The notes beneath the pieces are model-generated. The model ran no database searches, was not told the DNA's origin, and worked only from the letters and a program-made list of their open reading frames with translations. 64,000 nt of DNA, taken from assembly GCA_036785705.1 (NCBI GenBank), contig JAWUZG010000036.1, positions 11,713,501 to 11,777,500 of the forward strand, written 5' to 3'. The stretch's first letter is position 1, and each line of letters begins with the position of its first letter. Below are positions 1 through 13,700 of the stretch, one piece after another. Source of the DNA: Acanthornis magna. Lineage: Eukaryota > Chordata > Aves > Passeriformes > Acanthizidae. Made by a program: the position numbers and the translations under genes.

Positions 1-2941
1 CTAGTTCAGTACCCTGTTTCAGGCACTGGCTTGAGCTGCTAGTAAGACAAGATTTAAAATTTGGAAAAAGATAGTGGAAGGTAATCTATTTCTCATGTAT
101 TTAGTACCAGTCTCTGGTTATGTTTGGTTTACTGTCTCAGATGGCTTAATATCCACCTAAAATGTGGTTGCTAACTCTGAGAATATTGTATATTTTCTAT
201 GCAACGGAGTAAAGCTGGATGGACACTTTACGGGTAATTTAGTTCCTCTGCTTTCCGAGCGACAGAATTGTCTATACTTACCTAATTTCTGATAGGTATT
301 TATGTAGCCTGCTGATTAAATTTGTTACTTTATATCCCTGCTCAGAGCTGATGCTGTCTAGTAACCTTCCATAGTGTAGATACTGCTGTTTTCTCCCACT
401 GGTGGTCTCTACACTGAATAGACTCAATCCTTTCAATTTTCTGCCTACAGGACTTCTGATGTTCAAACACTTGTTAATGTATCAGGACAAATTACTTCTG
501 AGGAATACGTTTCACCGTTTTTTCAGTATGATGAAATCGTTAGTTTGTCACTTTTGCTTTCTCATCAGGTTATGGTTGGTGTGTTTGTGTTTACGTTGAT
601 TCCGGGTTACAGTTTGAGGCTGTACAAGTACAATTTCAGTTTGATGGTGTAATTTGGTAGATTTCAGTCTGTATGGATATACCTGCTTCAGCACTCTCAA
701 AAAATTGGTGTTTGGCAAAACACTTTAAGTGGAACCAGGCTTTAACTAGACAGAAAAAATAATGTGTGTTTTTTCTCTTGTTTTAGCATGTCTTCTGTCT
801 CTTGTGAGATCACTCAAGTTCTGCGGCTAAATAGACATTTCAGAAGTAGACTCTCCACTCTCCTCCCTTCCCCAGCCAACAGAAAGCCTCTTGTGACATT
901 GTTATTCTGAAATCCTATAGCCTGAAGGCATTCTTGGTGTATTGCCAGAACTTGTAGAACAACCCCCCATCTCCCTTCAAAATCAGTCTGTGACAAGCTT
1001 CACTTACATATGACATGCATTGTAACTCTTCAAATAAGCAAGAGATCATGTACTTCACGGGCTATTTATGGACTCAATATAAAACTATTTACACATATCT
1101 GAAATTGCATAGAAAAACAAAATAATTTGTTCGCCACTGTACTTAATTTTTCCTGTATTGGCACAAAATATAGTTTATTCATTAACAGTTTAGTTGCCAA
1201 AAATCTGATTGTTCTTGTACATCAGCCATTTTCTGGTGCAAGGAGGTAAAAGGTTAATAGCATTACAACTGCCATTGGATAGAATCAGGACATTTGGGAT
1301 CCCTGGTAGAGAAAATAATTAGTCTGTTCAAGCATGTTGCGAAGTGCCTTTTCTGTACATGGACCATTTCCTGGAAAGACCCTTTAGTCTGATTTACTGC
1401 TTTATAGTTTTCCCTACCGAGACATATTATATGGCTTTATGCTGTACTGTGTATGCAGTATAGTACTGGTATATAGGTAATATAAACACCAGTAATTTAA
1501 ACTTTCAAATACTGAGAGCAATGAAAATATTTGACCACGTTTTGAAAATGTTTCTGCCAGCTAGCATTTAATCTTCACATTGAAGAAAGCATTATATGAA
1601 TTTTTTTTATATATTTAATGAAATGTTTGGTCATATATTCCCTAAATATATGAGGCAAGAATAAAAGAAAGTTTATTGTCAGGGATTGGAAGGTCTTTGA
1701 GATCAATTACCCATCTGCTTATTCACACTGCAACTTGTATTCCAACACTGTGCTCAGATCAGGGCTATATAGGACACTTCCAAGCTCCCGTGATCCCCAG
1801 CTAGGATGTAAGTAGGTGAAGCATGCCTTCACATCCTCTCCTTTCTCAGTCGCAAGAAGGAGGAGATAGCCTGGGAGTGCAGAGCGCTCTGGGCACTTGA
1901 AAAACATGTAGCTGTTGGCAAAGGTTGGTAGCTGTTCAACTGTGGGAGCAGAGGTATTTTTGGAGAAGCTGTTAGGGATTGCTGAGAAACACACTTGTAC
2001 CACTCTTTATGGATATTTTCAGCAGTTTTGTAGCAAGTTGTGACAAGATTTGTAGTCTGTGCAAAATCTACCGAATCTTACAGTAGATGTGCCACAGAGA
2101 GAAAAAAAATCTTTCTGGAATGTATTGTTATCTTGGTATAAGGATGTGAAGCATCCTATAGACGGGTGTGAAAAGATTCCTCACTCTGGATACATGTGGG
2201 GTTTTTTTGGAGGTGCATCACTCTCAGAACAGGGACATTGGGAAAGATTTTCAAAGTAAGGGAGAAGCTGAACAACAAGACCCTTTAATAGCAGTGTTCT
2301 GACCCTTGGCATGTCAAAGATATTTTCTGTGAGATGGCTGAATCACTATATAGAACTATTTGCCTAGGAGGTTCAGTCAAACATCTGAGCCTCTTGCCAA
2401 AGTGATGATGTTATCTCAGCTTGTATCACTTTTCCTGAGCTTGAACTTCGGATCTCCAGCGTCTGACATTCCTTAACATGAAGAAGAGTCACTTCATTTT
2501 TTCCCCTGAGAGTGAGGAGGACTAGTCCTTTGGCCTGAGTGGTCAAACAGCAGACTGTTGTGTTGAAGCCATAGTCTTGTAGGTCATGGAGTCATTGTGA
2601 AGTCCTCTGAAGAGGTAGGGAGGAGACAACAGCAAGGAAAAAAAAAGGCTAATGTAACTGTTGGAAATGATTTAGTGACAGTACTTCATGGCCTTATAAC
2701 TTACCAAATATGAGCTGCTCGGTGGCAGCAAAGAAACAGGCTTGGTAATTCATTACTTCTTTTTGAGGGAGATGGGAGAATGTTGCTTTTTTTCAAGAGA
2801 AAGTAGGTCTTTGCAATTTGTGTGACAAACAGGTAAAGTTCACTGAGCCACAAGCAGCCATTATGGCAGCCTTATATGTACAACTTGATTCTTGATGGCA
2901 TCTCTTTACCAGGGAAAAAATGATGCATATGGCCTGCATAT

Positions 2942-2972
2942 GGACAGTCCTGAATGAGGACTGTCCTCATTC
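2942..2972. repeat. Two overlapping inverted repeats
   Basis: GGACAGTCCT (2942-2951) pairs with AGGACTGTCC (2957-2966). GAATGAGGA (2952-2960) pairs with TCCTCATTC (2964-2972). Both are perfect and share bases, so only one hairpin can form at a time. Confidence 0.9.
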
Positions 2973-5342
2973 TTTAGCATCACTATGCCCAGTAAAAGGG
3001 TGTAAAGTCTGAGACTCTGGACAAGATCTTGCAAAATTCAGCCAGAGTCTGTAGAACTACATCTGGGCTTCAGAACTTCAGGAAAACCCTGTGATCATTG
3101 GAAGAAGTTAGGAATGGGGATAGCTGACTCCTCCACATGTGATATGCTTGATAGGAAAGCTTTGGGTTGCTGAAGAGGGCTTGACCTAGTTCTTTCATTC
3201 TGATTCTCAAGAATAGGAATGGTAATGTCATGAAGCTGCAGCAGAGCATATGGAATGGAAAGGAGGTTGGTTATAGCCACCTTAAATTAATGGCACATCT
3301 AACGGAGCAGTGTGGAAGCTAGCAATCTGCTTGTTTTTCTGGAGTGGAAATCAGAGTTAATGACATTTTAGACCTAGACTGAAAGCTTTGACTGATGGAA
3401 CATATTGCTAGGGGTTGTTTTGTCTGAAAAGACAGTGGGCAGAACAATCAGGAAAATAAGTGGTCTGGTCTTCACTGGAGAAACAAGACCAAAAGGGAGA
3501 CCAGAAAAAGGAAAACAAATATGAAATTTCAGTGAACATAAAATAAAAATACTGTAAAGGATTAAATTAATCACACATGGAAAATTATTAAGTCAGAATG
3601 AGCAATACAGTTCACTGCTGTATTGCCGAAGAAGTGCTGGTTCAGAGCTAAGGTGAGGGTGAAGGTGTTACGCTGCAGTCTCTTATGCCACATGGGTGAG
3701 CTGCCAAGGAATTTAGCATGGCAGCTGCTGGAGCTAAAATGCCTTTAGAGTAATTCTGCACACGGAGACCAAAATGTGGATGTGTCCTTAACACAGGACT
3801 TTTGGACACTGATTAAGAAGACTCAACTAGGTGTAGCATAAGATGATTAAAAAGAAGAAGATGGCATCTCAGATTGACTGGAATGATCTTTCCTACTTGG
3901 CCACAAAGACTTTCATGAGCAGTATAGCCAATAAAAAACATGCCAGAAAACTTAAGTCAGTAGTTTTTTGACAAAGTAATGAACTTTTTGCACAAAATAA
4001 AGTAATGTGTGAAGAACTACTGAGCTGGGCCTGAATACTGGGCTGACAAAAGGCATTCTAGTGATAAAGGCATTCTGAAACCAAGGCTGTAGCTCAGTCT
4101 GCCCTGTTACGGGAAGCCGCTCTGTGTTATATAGATGTCATTGTGGATTCCTTTCTGATGCTGACCTCTTGAAAAACACATAAGTGGCATTTCTGCCGTT
4201 TCCAGCGAGTGAGGGAACAGTTCTAGTCAGGCGGACTAGTGCTGGCCATGGTTATCCAGGCCTTCCCTTGAGTTTTGGGCGGGCTGTAACAAGGCTCTAG
4301 TTGGTGCAGAGCGGCACCATGGACATGACTCTTCATGTTGTACAATGAGTGACGTACAACATGCAGAACTGCAAATGGAGCTCGTGTTCTTTGTCCTCAA
4401 TTGCAGTGTGTAGCAGGGGGACAGTACAGGGGTGCCTGATTCCATACAACACACTGTGGTTGCTCTATTTAGCCTTAGCCTCTCCAGACTAAGGTTAAAA
4501 CTTGTCTGTGTGAGGGCTGGTCTTAGGTAGTGCAATGACTAAATACAAAGAGTGTGTATTAGTTAAGCTGTTGTTGGAATTGTTGTCTTTCTGATACTAC
4601 AGCTTGTGACTTCTCAGTAAAGGGTGGTAGAGACATATTGAAAAAACAGTGTGTATGGAGAGGGGGGACGTATGCTACAGGCAAGCTACGGACAAATCCT
4701 TTTTGTATCGTTCCATGCTATACCAGCTGTTCCACACCATACCTCTGAAATCAATACTGTGAGAATACCACTTGATTGCCAGGAAGAGAGCTATCAGCAG
4801 TGATAATTTTCTTAAAGTGACACTTTTAAGAAAAGAGGTCTTGATAACTTTGTGCTTCAAGTTTTCTGCTTGAACTATTGGAAAACACAAAAGGCTGGAG
4901 CCTGTTGCTGCAAGTAAAGACTGGAATTCACAGGGAAGTACATTCTCATCAGTAAAACTAAAGCTAGTATTAGATAACCCTTCACTGACTGCTGCCTTAT
5001 AGTTAAATTGGCTAATGCTATTCAGAGCAATTAAGAATATACATGGTAAAATATATTCAGTCCTGAGTATTTTACTGATAATATCAAAATGAGTGCTTTT
5101 GTGAGAATGAGTAGCAACTTTGTATGCTGAAGGAATGAAGACCTCAGAATAACAATTGAAAAAGCAGTGACAAAATTCAAGATGCCAGGTATAATTGCGT
5201 GTAAACAGGTAACTAAGAGATGCAAAAAGGAATGTAGGAATTTTTACGTGAAATTGTACAGGGAATAAAGTAAACAACAGAACACAAGAGAACAAAGAAG
5301 AATATTGGCTTTTGGTAATAATTTCTAATTGCTAAGACACAC

Positions 5343-5374
<32 letters not shown>

Positions 5375-5375
5375 C
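5343..5375. repeat. Compound (TA)n(GA)n microsatellite
   Basis: Eight or more TA units run directly into about eight GA units in the intergenic region. Confidence 0.95.
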
Positions 5376-8015
5376 TATAGCTTCCTTAAGCTGTGAGCGT
5401 AAGTAATATATATCTGGAGTGAATGAGTAACTAGGAAACTTATGCATTCACTAGGAAATCAAAGAAACAGCAATTATGTGAATTATCCAATTCATGTGGC
5501 AATTTCAAATATGGTACAAAGTTTTTTGCCCTGTATCTTTCCCTACCTTTGAGGATCTAGTTTGCATTTTACTTTTCTGGTCTCACTGATCTATCTTCTC
5601 TTCTTCCTCTAGCTTAGCATTTATTTACCATTCTTTGCCATTTGTTTAGTGTTCTTCCTTTATCTCCTTTGCTCTTTTTGTCTCTTGCCATTGCCAAACA
5701 TAAGTTCATGTATTTTCCTGGTTTTTTGCATTGCCTGTTTTACTTACAACTTGTCCAGCATCATTCTGTCAAAATAATTCCTTTGAAGAGTTGTCCTAGG
5801 AGAAGGTTAATTGGCTAAAAAAATATTTGTGCTCAAATTATACTACCAGTCAGCTATATAACAAATCAAATTCTGTCAAAAATCTGTAATGACAGAGTTC
5901 CTTTTCATCTTGTCTCACCAACATGCCATAACAAGTGCTTTGCAGTCAGAATTTAGCAAACAAAAATGATGATTGTCATGCATAATCAAGCCCAGTTTGT
6001 CAGTATTAAGACTCTTCTATAGTGCAAATAGCAGTGAAAGCTTGTTTTAGAGATAAGACAGGGACATATGAATCCTAGCCTGAGTGCATCTCCTGCACTG
6101 ATCTGTGAAGCATTCTTTTTAGATCCAAGGCCCCAATGTAGAAATTGTCATTGTTACTTGAAATTCTGGTATGAATATTTCTAATCAAGCTTTTCCAAGA
6201 GCAGAGCTTGGTATGTTTTGTGATTTCTTTCTGGTTTTGTACTCTCAGTCATGTTTCCCACACTGGAGAAGGAGCACATTGTCTTGCTGGTGTATAAAAG
6301 TATGGGAAAAGTGTAGACCTTCTCTCAAATCAGAGATCCTAAAAGATAAAAGGAAATGGCAGACAAATGTTAGTGGTAAGAGATGTAGCATACACACCAA
6401 ACTATTTGCATAAACATAGACTAGTGCTCCCTCAGTCTTTATCATTGTCTATTTGGTTTTTTTCACTTTCTTGTTTCTTTTCTTTTGCCCTTCCTTTCTT
6501 CTGTAGTTGGAGCCACTTGCCATTCATTCTGTAGAGGTTGACTTAAATATATTTTGCCTATAGTTAGTTAAGTAGTGGGAGAATCCTCTTGGAGAGATCT
6601 ACATACTCCAGATCAGGTTCAAGTCACATCATCATCAGTGTATCTTGAGAGATATAAGCTGTTCATATTTCAGTGCCTTTTCTGGATAGATCTTTTATGA
6701 AACTACTTGATAGTATTTGCTCCAGAGTTATAGTTCAATACATATTACTTGAATTTTATTACATGACTGTCTGTGGCAATCAAGGTCAACTAAAAGAACA
6801 ACTCATTCACCAATCAGAAGAGGCATTAAAAATTTTACCGTCCTGATAATTTGTATGCAGTCCTTAACTATGTGAATAGAAGCATTTCAGAAGTGCTTGT
6901 AAATTCATATATCACTCATTATTGCTTGATAAGCTTGATTCAAAAGGAGTCATCAACAAATTACTTCTAATGCATGTGATGAATGTGATGAAAATTTCTC
7001 AGATAATACTGACATTCTCGTGGTAGCTTCTTCTTGTCAGCTCCATACTGTAAATTACATGCATGTCAACATGTAACAACATGTAGGTACAGGGAATAGA
7101 TGTAGATTCTTTTAAATTGAATTTTTGAAAAACATTAGTGTGGAATTAGGTCATCTCATCTTTGGATGTGTTGAGTGCAGTGTTCCCCCATAAGCTGAGA
7201 GTGGATAATATGGGCTTTGAGAGAAGGGTGGAAGCACAGTGCATCCAGAGCTTGCTTTCTAAATGGTTTACTAAATTATTTTACAATTCTGTGGTAATCA
7301 ATAACTTATCACTAAAGATCAAGCTATTAGCCTGTGTGTTGTTATTTCAGGATTACTAGAATGTATTCAACATGTCTTCTTCATTTTTTAAATGTTACAT
7401 TTATGCATACCTTTTTACAAGTTTAATTGTGCATCACTGATAATATATCTACTTTATACAGACGTAGATAACCATTAACACCTGGAAATACAGCAATACA
7501 TTCACAATGACCAACCGTATTTAGTCTAAAGATGTATTCCGTCTCTCATTTTGAAAAAAGCTGCCCTGTAGTACCTTTGTGTTACCCCTCCTAGTTCTGG
7601 GAAAACTTTTCAAATGTTGGGTAAGCTATGGACTAAAGTTGCTTTGCAAATTGTCATTAGCTCGGGGTTTTGTAGAAAACTTGATGTTCTCAGGAATGAC
7701 CTGCTAGTTGCTGTCTCTCTCATCTCCCAAAGTGTTTTAGATGTCAGGCTGTCTTTTTTCTTCCTTGTCTCCTTTAAATCTTCTTGTTCCACTACATTTC
7801 TTTTCTCTGACTTTTGCATCTGGATTTATTTAGTGTTGTCCAGGGCGTGTCTCACCATCCAGAGGCCAATATGGTTATGTAGGTTGGTATCACAGCCTAT
7901 GATTGGGGTGAACCCTTGCTACTGACAGAAATATTAGGAGCAGGTACAGACAGGGAAAAAAATGAAGCTATGAATAACAAGCTGCTATTCTCAGTGCCTG
8001 ACTTGGGGGTTGATG

Positions 8016-8553
8016 GTGGCCGTACTCGACACTGGTGAAGCCACACCTTGAGTGCTGTGTCCAGTTCTGGGCCCCTGAGTGCAAGAAAGACATTGAGGGG
8101 CTGGAGCGAGTCCAGAGAAGGGCAACGGAGCTGGGGAAGGGTCTGGAGCACAAGTGCTGTGAGGAGCAGCTGAGGGAGCTGGGGGTGTTCAGCCTGGAGA
8201 GAAGGAGGCTCAGGGGAGACCTTATCACTCTCTAAACTGCCTGAAAGGAGGCTGTGGCTAGGTGGGGGTCAGTCTCTTCTCCCAAGCAGCCAGCGACAGG
8301 ATGAGAAGACATGGCCCCAAGCTTTGCCAGCATTGTTTCAGACTGGACATCAGGAGGAAGTTTTTTGTGGAAAGGGTTGTTAAATATTTGAATGACTGCC
8401 CAGGGAGATGGTGGAGTCAACATCCCTGGAGGTGTTCAAGAAATGATTGGACATGGCACTTAGTGCTCATGGAACTTAGTGGCGATCAGTCAAAGATTGC
8501 ACATGATGATCTTGGAGGTGTTTTCCAACCTAAATGATTCTGTGATTATGTGA
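8016..8553 (+). mobile_element. CR1 LINE 3' fragment
   Basis: About 540 bp of CR1 3' sequence in sense orientation. It includes text encoding the end of ORF2 ([36 protein letters not shown], then the [17 protein letters not shown] block), and its tail is TTCCAACCTAAATGATTCTGTGATTATGTGA. The block from CVQFWAPE to [13 protein letters not shown] reads almost identically to the copy at 16566-18370, which suggests the same or close subfamilies. Confidence 0.93.
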
Positions 8554-9381
8554 AGCTAGTACCTCACATATGGATGAGTATATTGACTGTATGGTGGTGG
8601 GATCTTGTCCCTTGGGAAGCTGCAGTTCCTGGCTCCTGCTGAGTTCCTTCCAGCAAGTTCAACCACTGAGTTAGAAAAGAAAAACACAATCTGACATACA
8701 ATCCTTGACAAATTGCTGACTCTTGTATCTGAGGGAGGAAACTATTATCTGTGTTCACACAGTTCTTTTCATTGTAAGCAGAAATTCTTTGCCCTCAGCC
8801 TTAAGAAAAAAGACTGAGTTGAAGACAGAAAGTTCAGTCTCATTTCTGTGTATAAGAAGTCCCTTTCACAGATGATTGAATTCAACCATGTCTGGAGTGA
8901 ATGTAACTATTGTTTAAAAATGTGAAGTCTTAAATTATATCCAGCTGATTCTGTGGGAGGATTTTACAGGCAGGAAGAAGTTAATTATTCAAAGCTGGAT
9001 CCAGATCAGGATTAGGTTTATTGGCTCACTGTAAACTTGGTAGCTCTAACGTGATAGCTGACATACTGTTTCTAATATAATTTGTGAGCATATGCAATGC
9101 TGTAAGATGTTTTTCCAGCTAGCTCAAGAAACAATTTTTTACCTGTTCATTATTCAGTTACACTTTACTTGAGGAAAGGAATGTAAGCTAACATAATATT
9201 CCAACATTTACTGAAAAAAAAAATCCAAGTAGAAGCTTTTCAGGTCATGTTTTAGGATTCCTTGTTTTTGGTTTTTCCCCCTCAAAATGATCAGGGTCAA
9301 CATGACCAGTATGTTTTTAGTGTTCTCATTTGTAGCAATGTGATATTATCTTGGTGGTGTGATTATGCTGAAGAATCACAG

Positions 9382-9457
9382 CTAGATTTTCATCATTTTA
9401 AGGGCTAGCTGATTTGGTTCCTGAACTGTGAAGTGAAACATACTGATGAAAATCTAG
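9382..9457. repeat. 14-bp perfect inverted repeat, 48-bp spacer
   Basis: CTAGATTTTCATCA (9382-9395) is the reverse complement of TGATGAAAATCTAG (9444-9457). The spacer has no evident coding sequence. Confidence 0.9.
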
Positions 9458-10303
9458 ATCAGCAAAGCTAACAAGAGTTTCATTACTCTCTCTGTAGGGT
9501 AAGAATTTCTTTGAGGAATTAAATCTTCCGCCATTATTAGAAAGTTAAACACAAATATGAATTGAAATTATTCCTAATTCTATTTTGTTTAAATAAATAG
9601 GTGTTTGCTGTTGAGTTCAGTAACAACTAGTTTGGACTCCATTGTTGAATTCTGCATGATTCAGCTGACCTCTGCTAATCCCTCTTGTTTATACGGAACC
9701 TAAGATATCTGTACCATGAATGAGCAAAGATTTTCAAGAAAATACTCAAGAGAGTGAATTTTCGTAAGAATTACCTTATTTAATCTCTAATTTACACAAG
9801 TTAAAAGATTTTAGAGGTTATAGGGCATACTTAGAGTGATGTTAGTATTCCCTTCTAAAATAACTTTAGGGAGGATGAAATTCAGATTTACGAAGAGTGA
9901 AAATGTGTCACTGTGCACTTAAGACAAGTTGGTACTCAGAAATTAGTAAGAAGAAAATACCTATTTTTAGTTAAAAGAGGTAAGAGATTTTGAGTTGCTT
10001 ACAGAAATAGGATAATTGTGAAAGTACCTCAGACTATTCAGAAACTATAAAATATTGGTACAAAAGTAGTTATTTCAAGATACAGTGGTATTGTTTTTTC
10101 TTTTTCATATGTTGTTACAGTTAACTGAGGAGGAAAAGTTTTCTAGTATACATAAAACCTATATCAGGTAAAAGAATCTTTACTTCAGCAGGAATCTTCT
10201 TATGCTGCATGATACTTTATACAGTGTATCTGTGTTAAATGAGTTTGATCTATTTGTGCCAATTTGTGGAACTTTTTTTTTTTGTAGATGAGTCCAAAAT
10301 GCA

Positions 10304-10324
10304 GACAAAAAAAAAAAAAAAAAA
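10304..10324. repeat. Poly(A) run
   Basis: A homopolymer of about 21 A in the intergenic region. No retroposed gene body was seen next to it. Confidence 0.9.
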
Positions 10325-10690
10325 GACACCTCTGGCAGACAGAATTGAATTTCTGCAAGGGACTTAATTCTGTTTTGTGAACAAAAAATGTAATGCCCAA
10401 ATAATGTTTTGTGACATTGCCTATATATAAATGGAGACTGAAAACCCATGTTTGCTTTGAGAAGTTTATAAAAGTAGTACAGAGAAATTCTGTACTCGGT
10501 GAAGTTAAATTTTTTTCCATTGTCTTCTAGAAGGTCAGTTTTTGTCCTCAGTTTTCCAAAAATGGGCTACCCAGGTGAGTAAATTCAATCTATCCCAACT
10601 GTAAACAAATGTCACAGCAGCAGAGATCATCTACAACAGAGCTCAGCCTTTTATGGTGCATTTTTTACAATGCATTTCTTTTCAATTACA

Positions 10691-10728
10691 ATTGATTTTT
10701 GAAACATATATTGATTTTTGAAACATGG
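10691..10728. repeat. Tandem duplication of a 19-bp unit
   Basis: ATTGATTTTTGAAACAT occurs twice, at 10691-10707 and 10710-10726, with a 19-bp period. It looks like a local slippage duplication. Confidence 0.9.
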
Positions 10729-13700
10729 ATGACAGTACTAGTGCCAATATCTTTATGAAATGAAGCTACAGTGTAGTGGTGAAGGACAGGATGCTAACTG
10801 CTTGACTGACTGACACACAGCTTGAAAGGAAAGGAAATACAGTGAATCCACTTCCTATTTGAGTCAAGCCCCAGTGCTAAAAAAAAAATCAGTGATAATA
10901 ACAACAAAGTAAGTTATGTTAAAAGGGCCACAAACTCTCAAGGTAAAAAGGAGGAAAAAACAAGTAACAAGATTATTGAAGAGATACAGAGGACATTGTG
11001 CCTCTGTCAGTGATATTTGGGGTACTGCATAAATTTTAGCTACTGCAAGAAAAAAGAAATCTTTTATTTTTTACCATACAAAAATAATGCTTCAAATAAA
11101 TTGGTTTAAGCAATAGATTTATTTAAAACCTCACCAAGTTTTAACCTTTAATCTCTATTTCTTACATCAGGATGTCTGGCGTTTCTTTTGGTTTTTGATT
11201 ACATTGGTACAATGGGCATACAACTCACCCTTCTGTGAAATGAAATATTTTTCTCTAATTATCATGAACATGTTATATTACCTAGGTCACTTCTTTGGAT
11301 TCTTGCTGATCATAGTATTTGCTGACTTTTCTAAGGTATGTTAGGTGACTGTATTAGGTATAGTAAGCGTTGTGTTGTCTAATGTAGGTATGGGAAATGC
11401 TTCCTAGCCCATCTAATTATACAGCAGGAGGAGTTTGGATAATTTTATCATCTTAGTCTAATGTTTTTTGTGGTAGACTAGTAGTATAGTTAAACCCTGC
11501 ACCATTCCCCTCAGATACAAGTTTGTTAAAGCTTTTCCTAGCAGCCTGTATTTCCTAGACAACAGTCAACATCTAAGCAAGGTCATGCATTTAAATGAAG
11601 GGTTTGAATTTGTGAGCCAGACTGTATAAATTTACAGTGACTCCAGACTTTTCAGAATCTGTAAAATTTTCATTTTTTGGGGACATCTGTTATTTTGCTA
11701 AGCCTGATCATCAAGCAAAGCCTTTTGTGTTCTTGACTAGCCATGATTAGCCATCTGGCAGCTATCTGTAGATTTAGTTTCCCAAACCGTAATTTCTTTC
11801 CAGTGCTAAGCCTAGGCGGATGACCAGGGGCCTCCATTGGCGTCTGCCTTTCTGTTATTTTTAAAAATTACTTCCAGTATTTCTGCCCAGTACTTAGCAC
11901 CCTTGTTTACTTTAGAGTATTTCCAGCAGATGGGGAAGAATGTTCCATTTTCCTCACATTCAGCACATTTCCAAAGAATGCCGATTTTTTTTTTTTCTTT
12001 TGAGCTATAATGGAATAAGATACCACTGGAATAATATGTTTCAAAAGGGGTTTCTTTCATGTTTGCACTTCTTGATGATCATAGAGATGTCTTAGATGCC
12101 ACTGCTCATCTTGCCTTCTGTTGCTTTGCCTATGCCATAAAAGCAGAGTGTAATCTGTAGAGTGAGTCTGCTTTAAAGAAATACTCCAAATCTTCTCCCC
12201 TGCTTTTTACAGGTCTGTATTCATGAAAACTATGCTAACTGTGGCTGACAATTACAGCTGAGAAAACAAACAGTTGCTCCAGATTACAGGAAGAGCAAAA
12301 TAGTGCTCAATTCCAAGATAAGAATTGTTAAAAAAGTGAAAAAGACCCACTGTAATATTATCTGTAGTTGTTCTCCTCGTTTGGAAGAGTGCTAAATTTA
12401 CATACTGTGGAGACTTGTAGAGGTTTTGAATTATAAAGACAAACACGATGGTTTTGGTAGTGCATTATGTCAGAGACTTGGCTTCTCCAGCTTCTGCTCA
12501 ATACATAGCGTTTATACTCTAAATATATTAATCAATACCACTGCAAGACTGCAAAGTACAAACTTAGCAGTGTTGGGAAACCAGTGAAGCTAACCTGAAG
12601 TTATGCTGATGTGGTTTACTTTTACAGGTGATGAAGATGGTGCTTTACATCACCTGCTTATTGTATTGTCAGAAAGAAGAAAAGCTGGTGCTTTCCGCTT
12701 GTATATTTTGTGGCTCACTCTCAAGTTTTACCTAGGTAGTATTCTCAGCAGACAGACTACTACATTTCCACTGAAACAATTCAGTTCCAAGCCCAGGAAG
12801 TACAGATAAGAAATGAAATAGAAACATTGATCTAAACTTTGTGGTTAAATAATTATTGGAAGCAGGAAGTCTGCCTTCCCATTTTATTCATCAGCTGATT
12901 CATCTAGATCAGGTCTTAAATCAGTTTTGAATGGACTGAAGTCAGTGTAGTTTAGAAAGCTGTCATAGGGGTTTCTGAAACTTTCCATCTGATGTTAAGA
13001 AAGGCTGTGGGTAGTGTAGCTGTGCAATAGGAGTCTCTGTATGCATAAAAATTATTATGCAGGACACAGAATAAACTCAAATAACATTGGTGGCAAAAAT
13101 CCAGGGAAGGATCATGGGAATAGGTCATGGTTTCTAATCTTTCCAGGCTACAGGCAGAAGCTGTTTCAGAGTGTGCTCTAGAAGAGGGGGCATGGAAAGT
13201 CATGCAGTGCTCAACAAGCTCATGATTTGGCAGGTGAATTGGCCCTTCAAAACATACTCACAGCCTGTAGCTCCTGGCATCTTGCCTGCTTTTCTGGTTT
13301 GAAATGGGAGGGGTGAATTTCCACGTATAAAAGTACTTTTGTCTACAATTCACCTCAAATAGTTGTTGAGCAGCTGCCACACTTTCTAGCTGGCCTTAAG
13401 CCTCAAACCCTGTGACAGAGAAATTTTTTTTTCTAAAAGTGCTGGGGAACATAAATATATATTTTTTGTCATTTTTAAAAAATATGAACAGTTGAACTAC
13501 ATTGGAAGTATTGTTCAGACACAAACAGGACTTTCTCTCAAGCCAAGAAATACTTGGGGAGAAAGATATTTGTATTTCTATTTTCACTTTTTGTATTAAA
13601 TCATTCAAAGCTTGTGCATGCTGATTACAGCATTTCCTCTTTACTTCTTGTAATACTCTTCTCTAAGAGAAACACTCATAAGCATTGCAGGAAATGAGTC

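Larger units (their letters stand above)
1..8015. other. Gene-poor intergenic sequence
   Basis: AT-rich sequence downstream of ANKRD55 with no recognised gene, RNA or dated repeat. It holds the TA/GA microsatellite at 5343, the overlapping hairpins at 2942, and two unexplained open stretches (422-652 plus strand; 4675-5295 minus strand) that I do not call as genes. Confidence 0.6.

Noticed and set aside
8035..8537. Plus-strand open frames ending in LERRRLRGD
   Set aside because: They are fragments of the CR1 ORF2 end, not host genes.
12603..12809. Possible exon after ttttacag (12628) with GDEDGALHHLL text
   Set aside because: Short, no partner exon, no family match.
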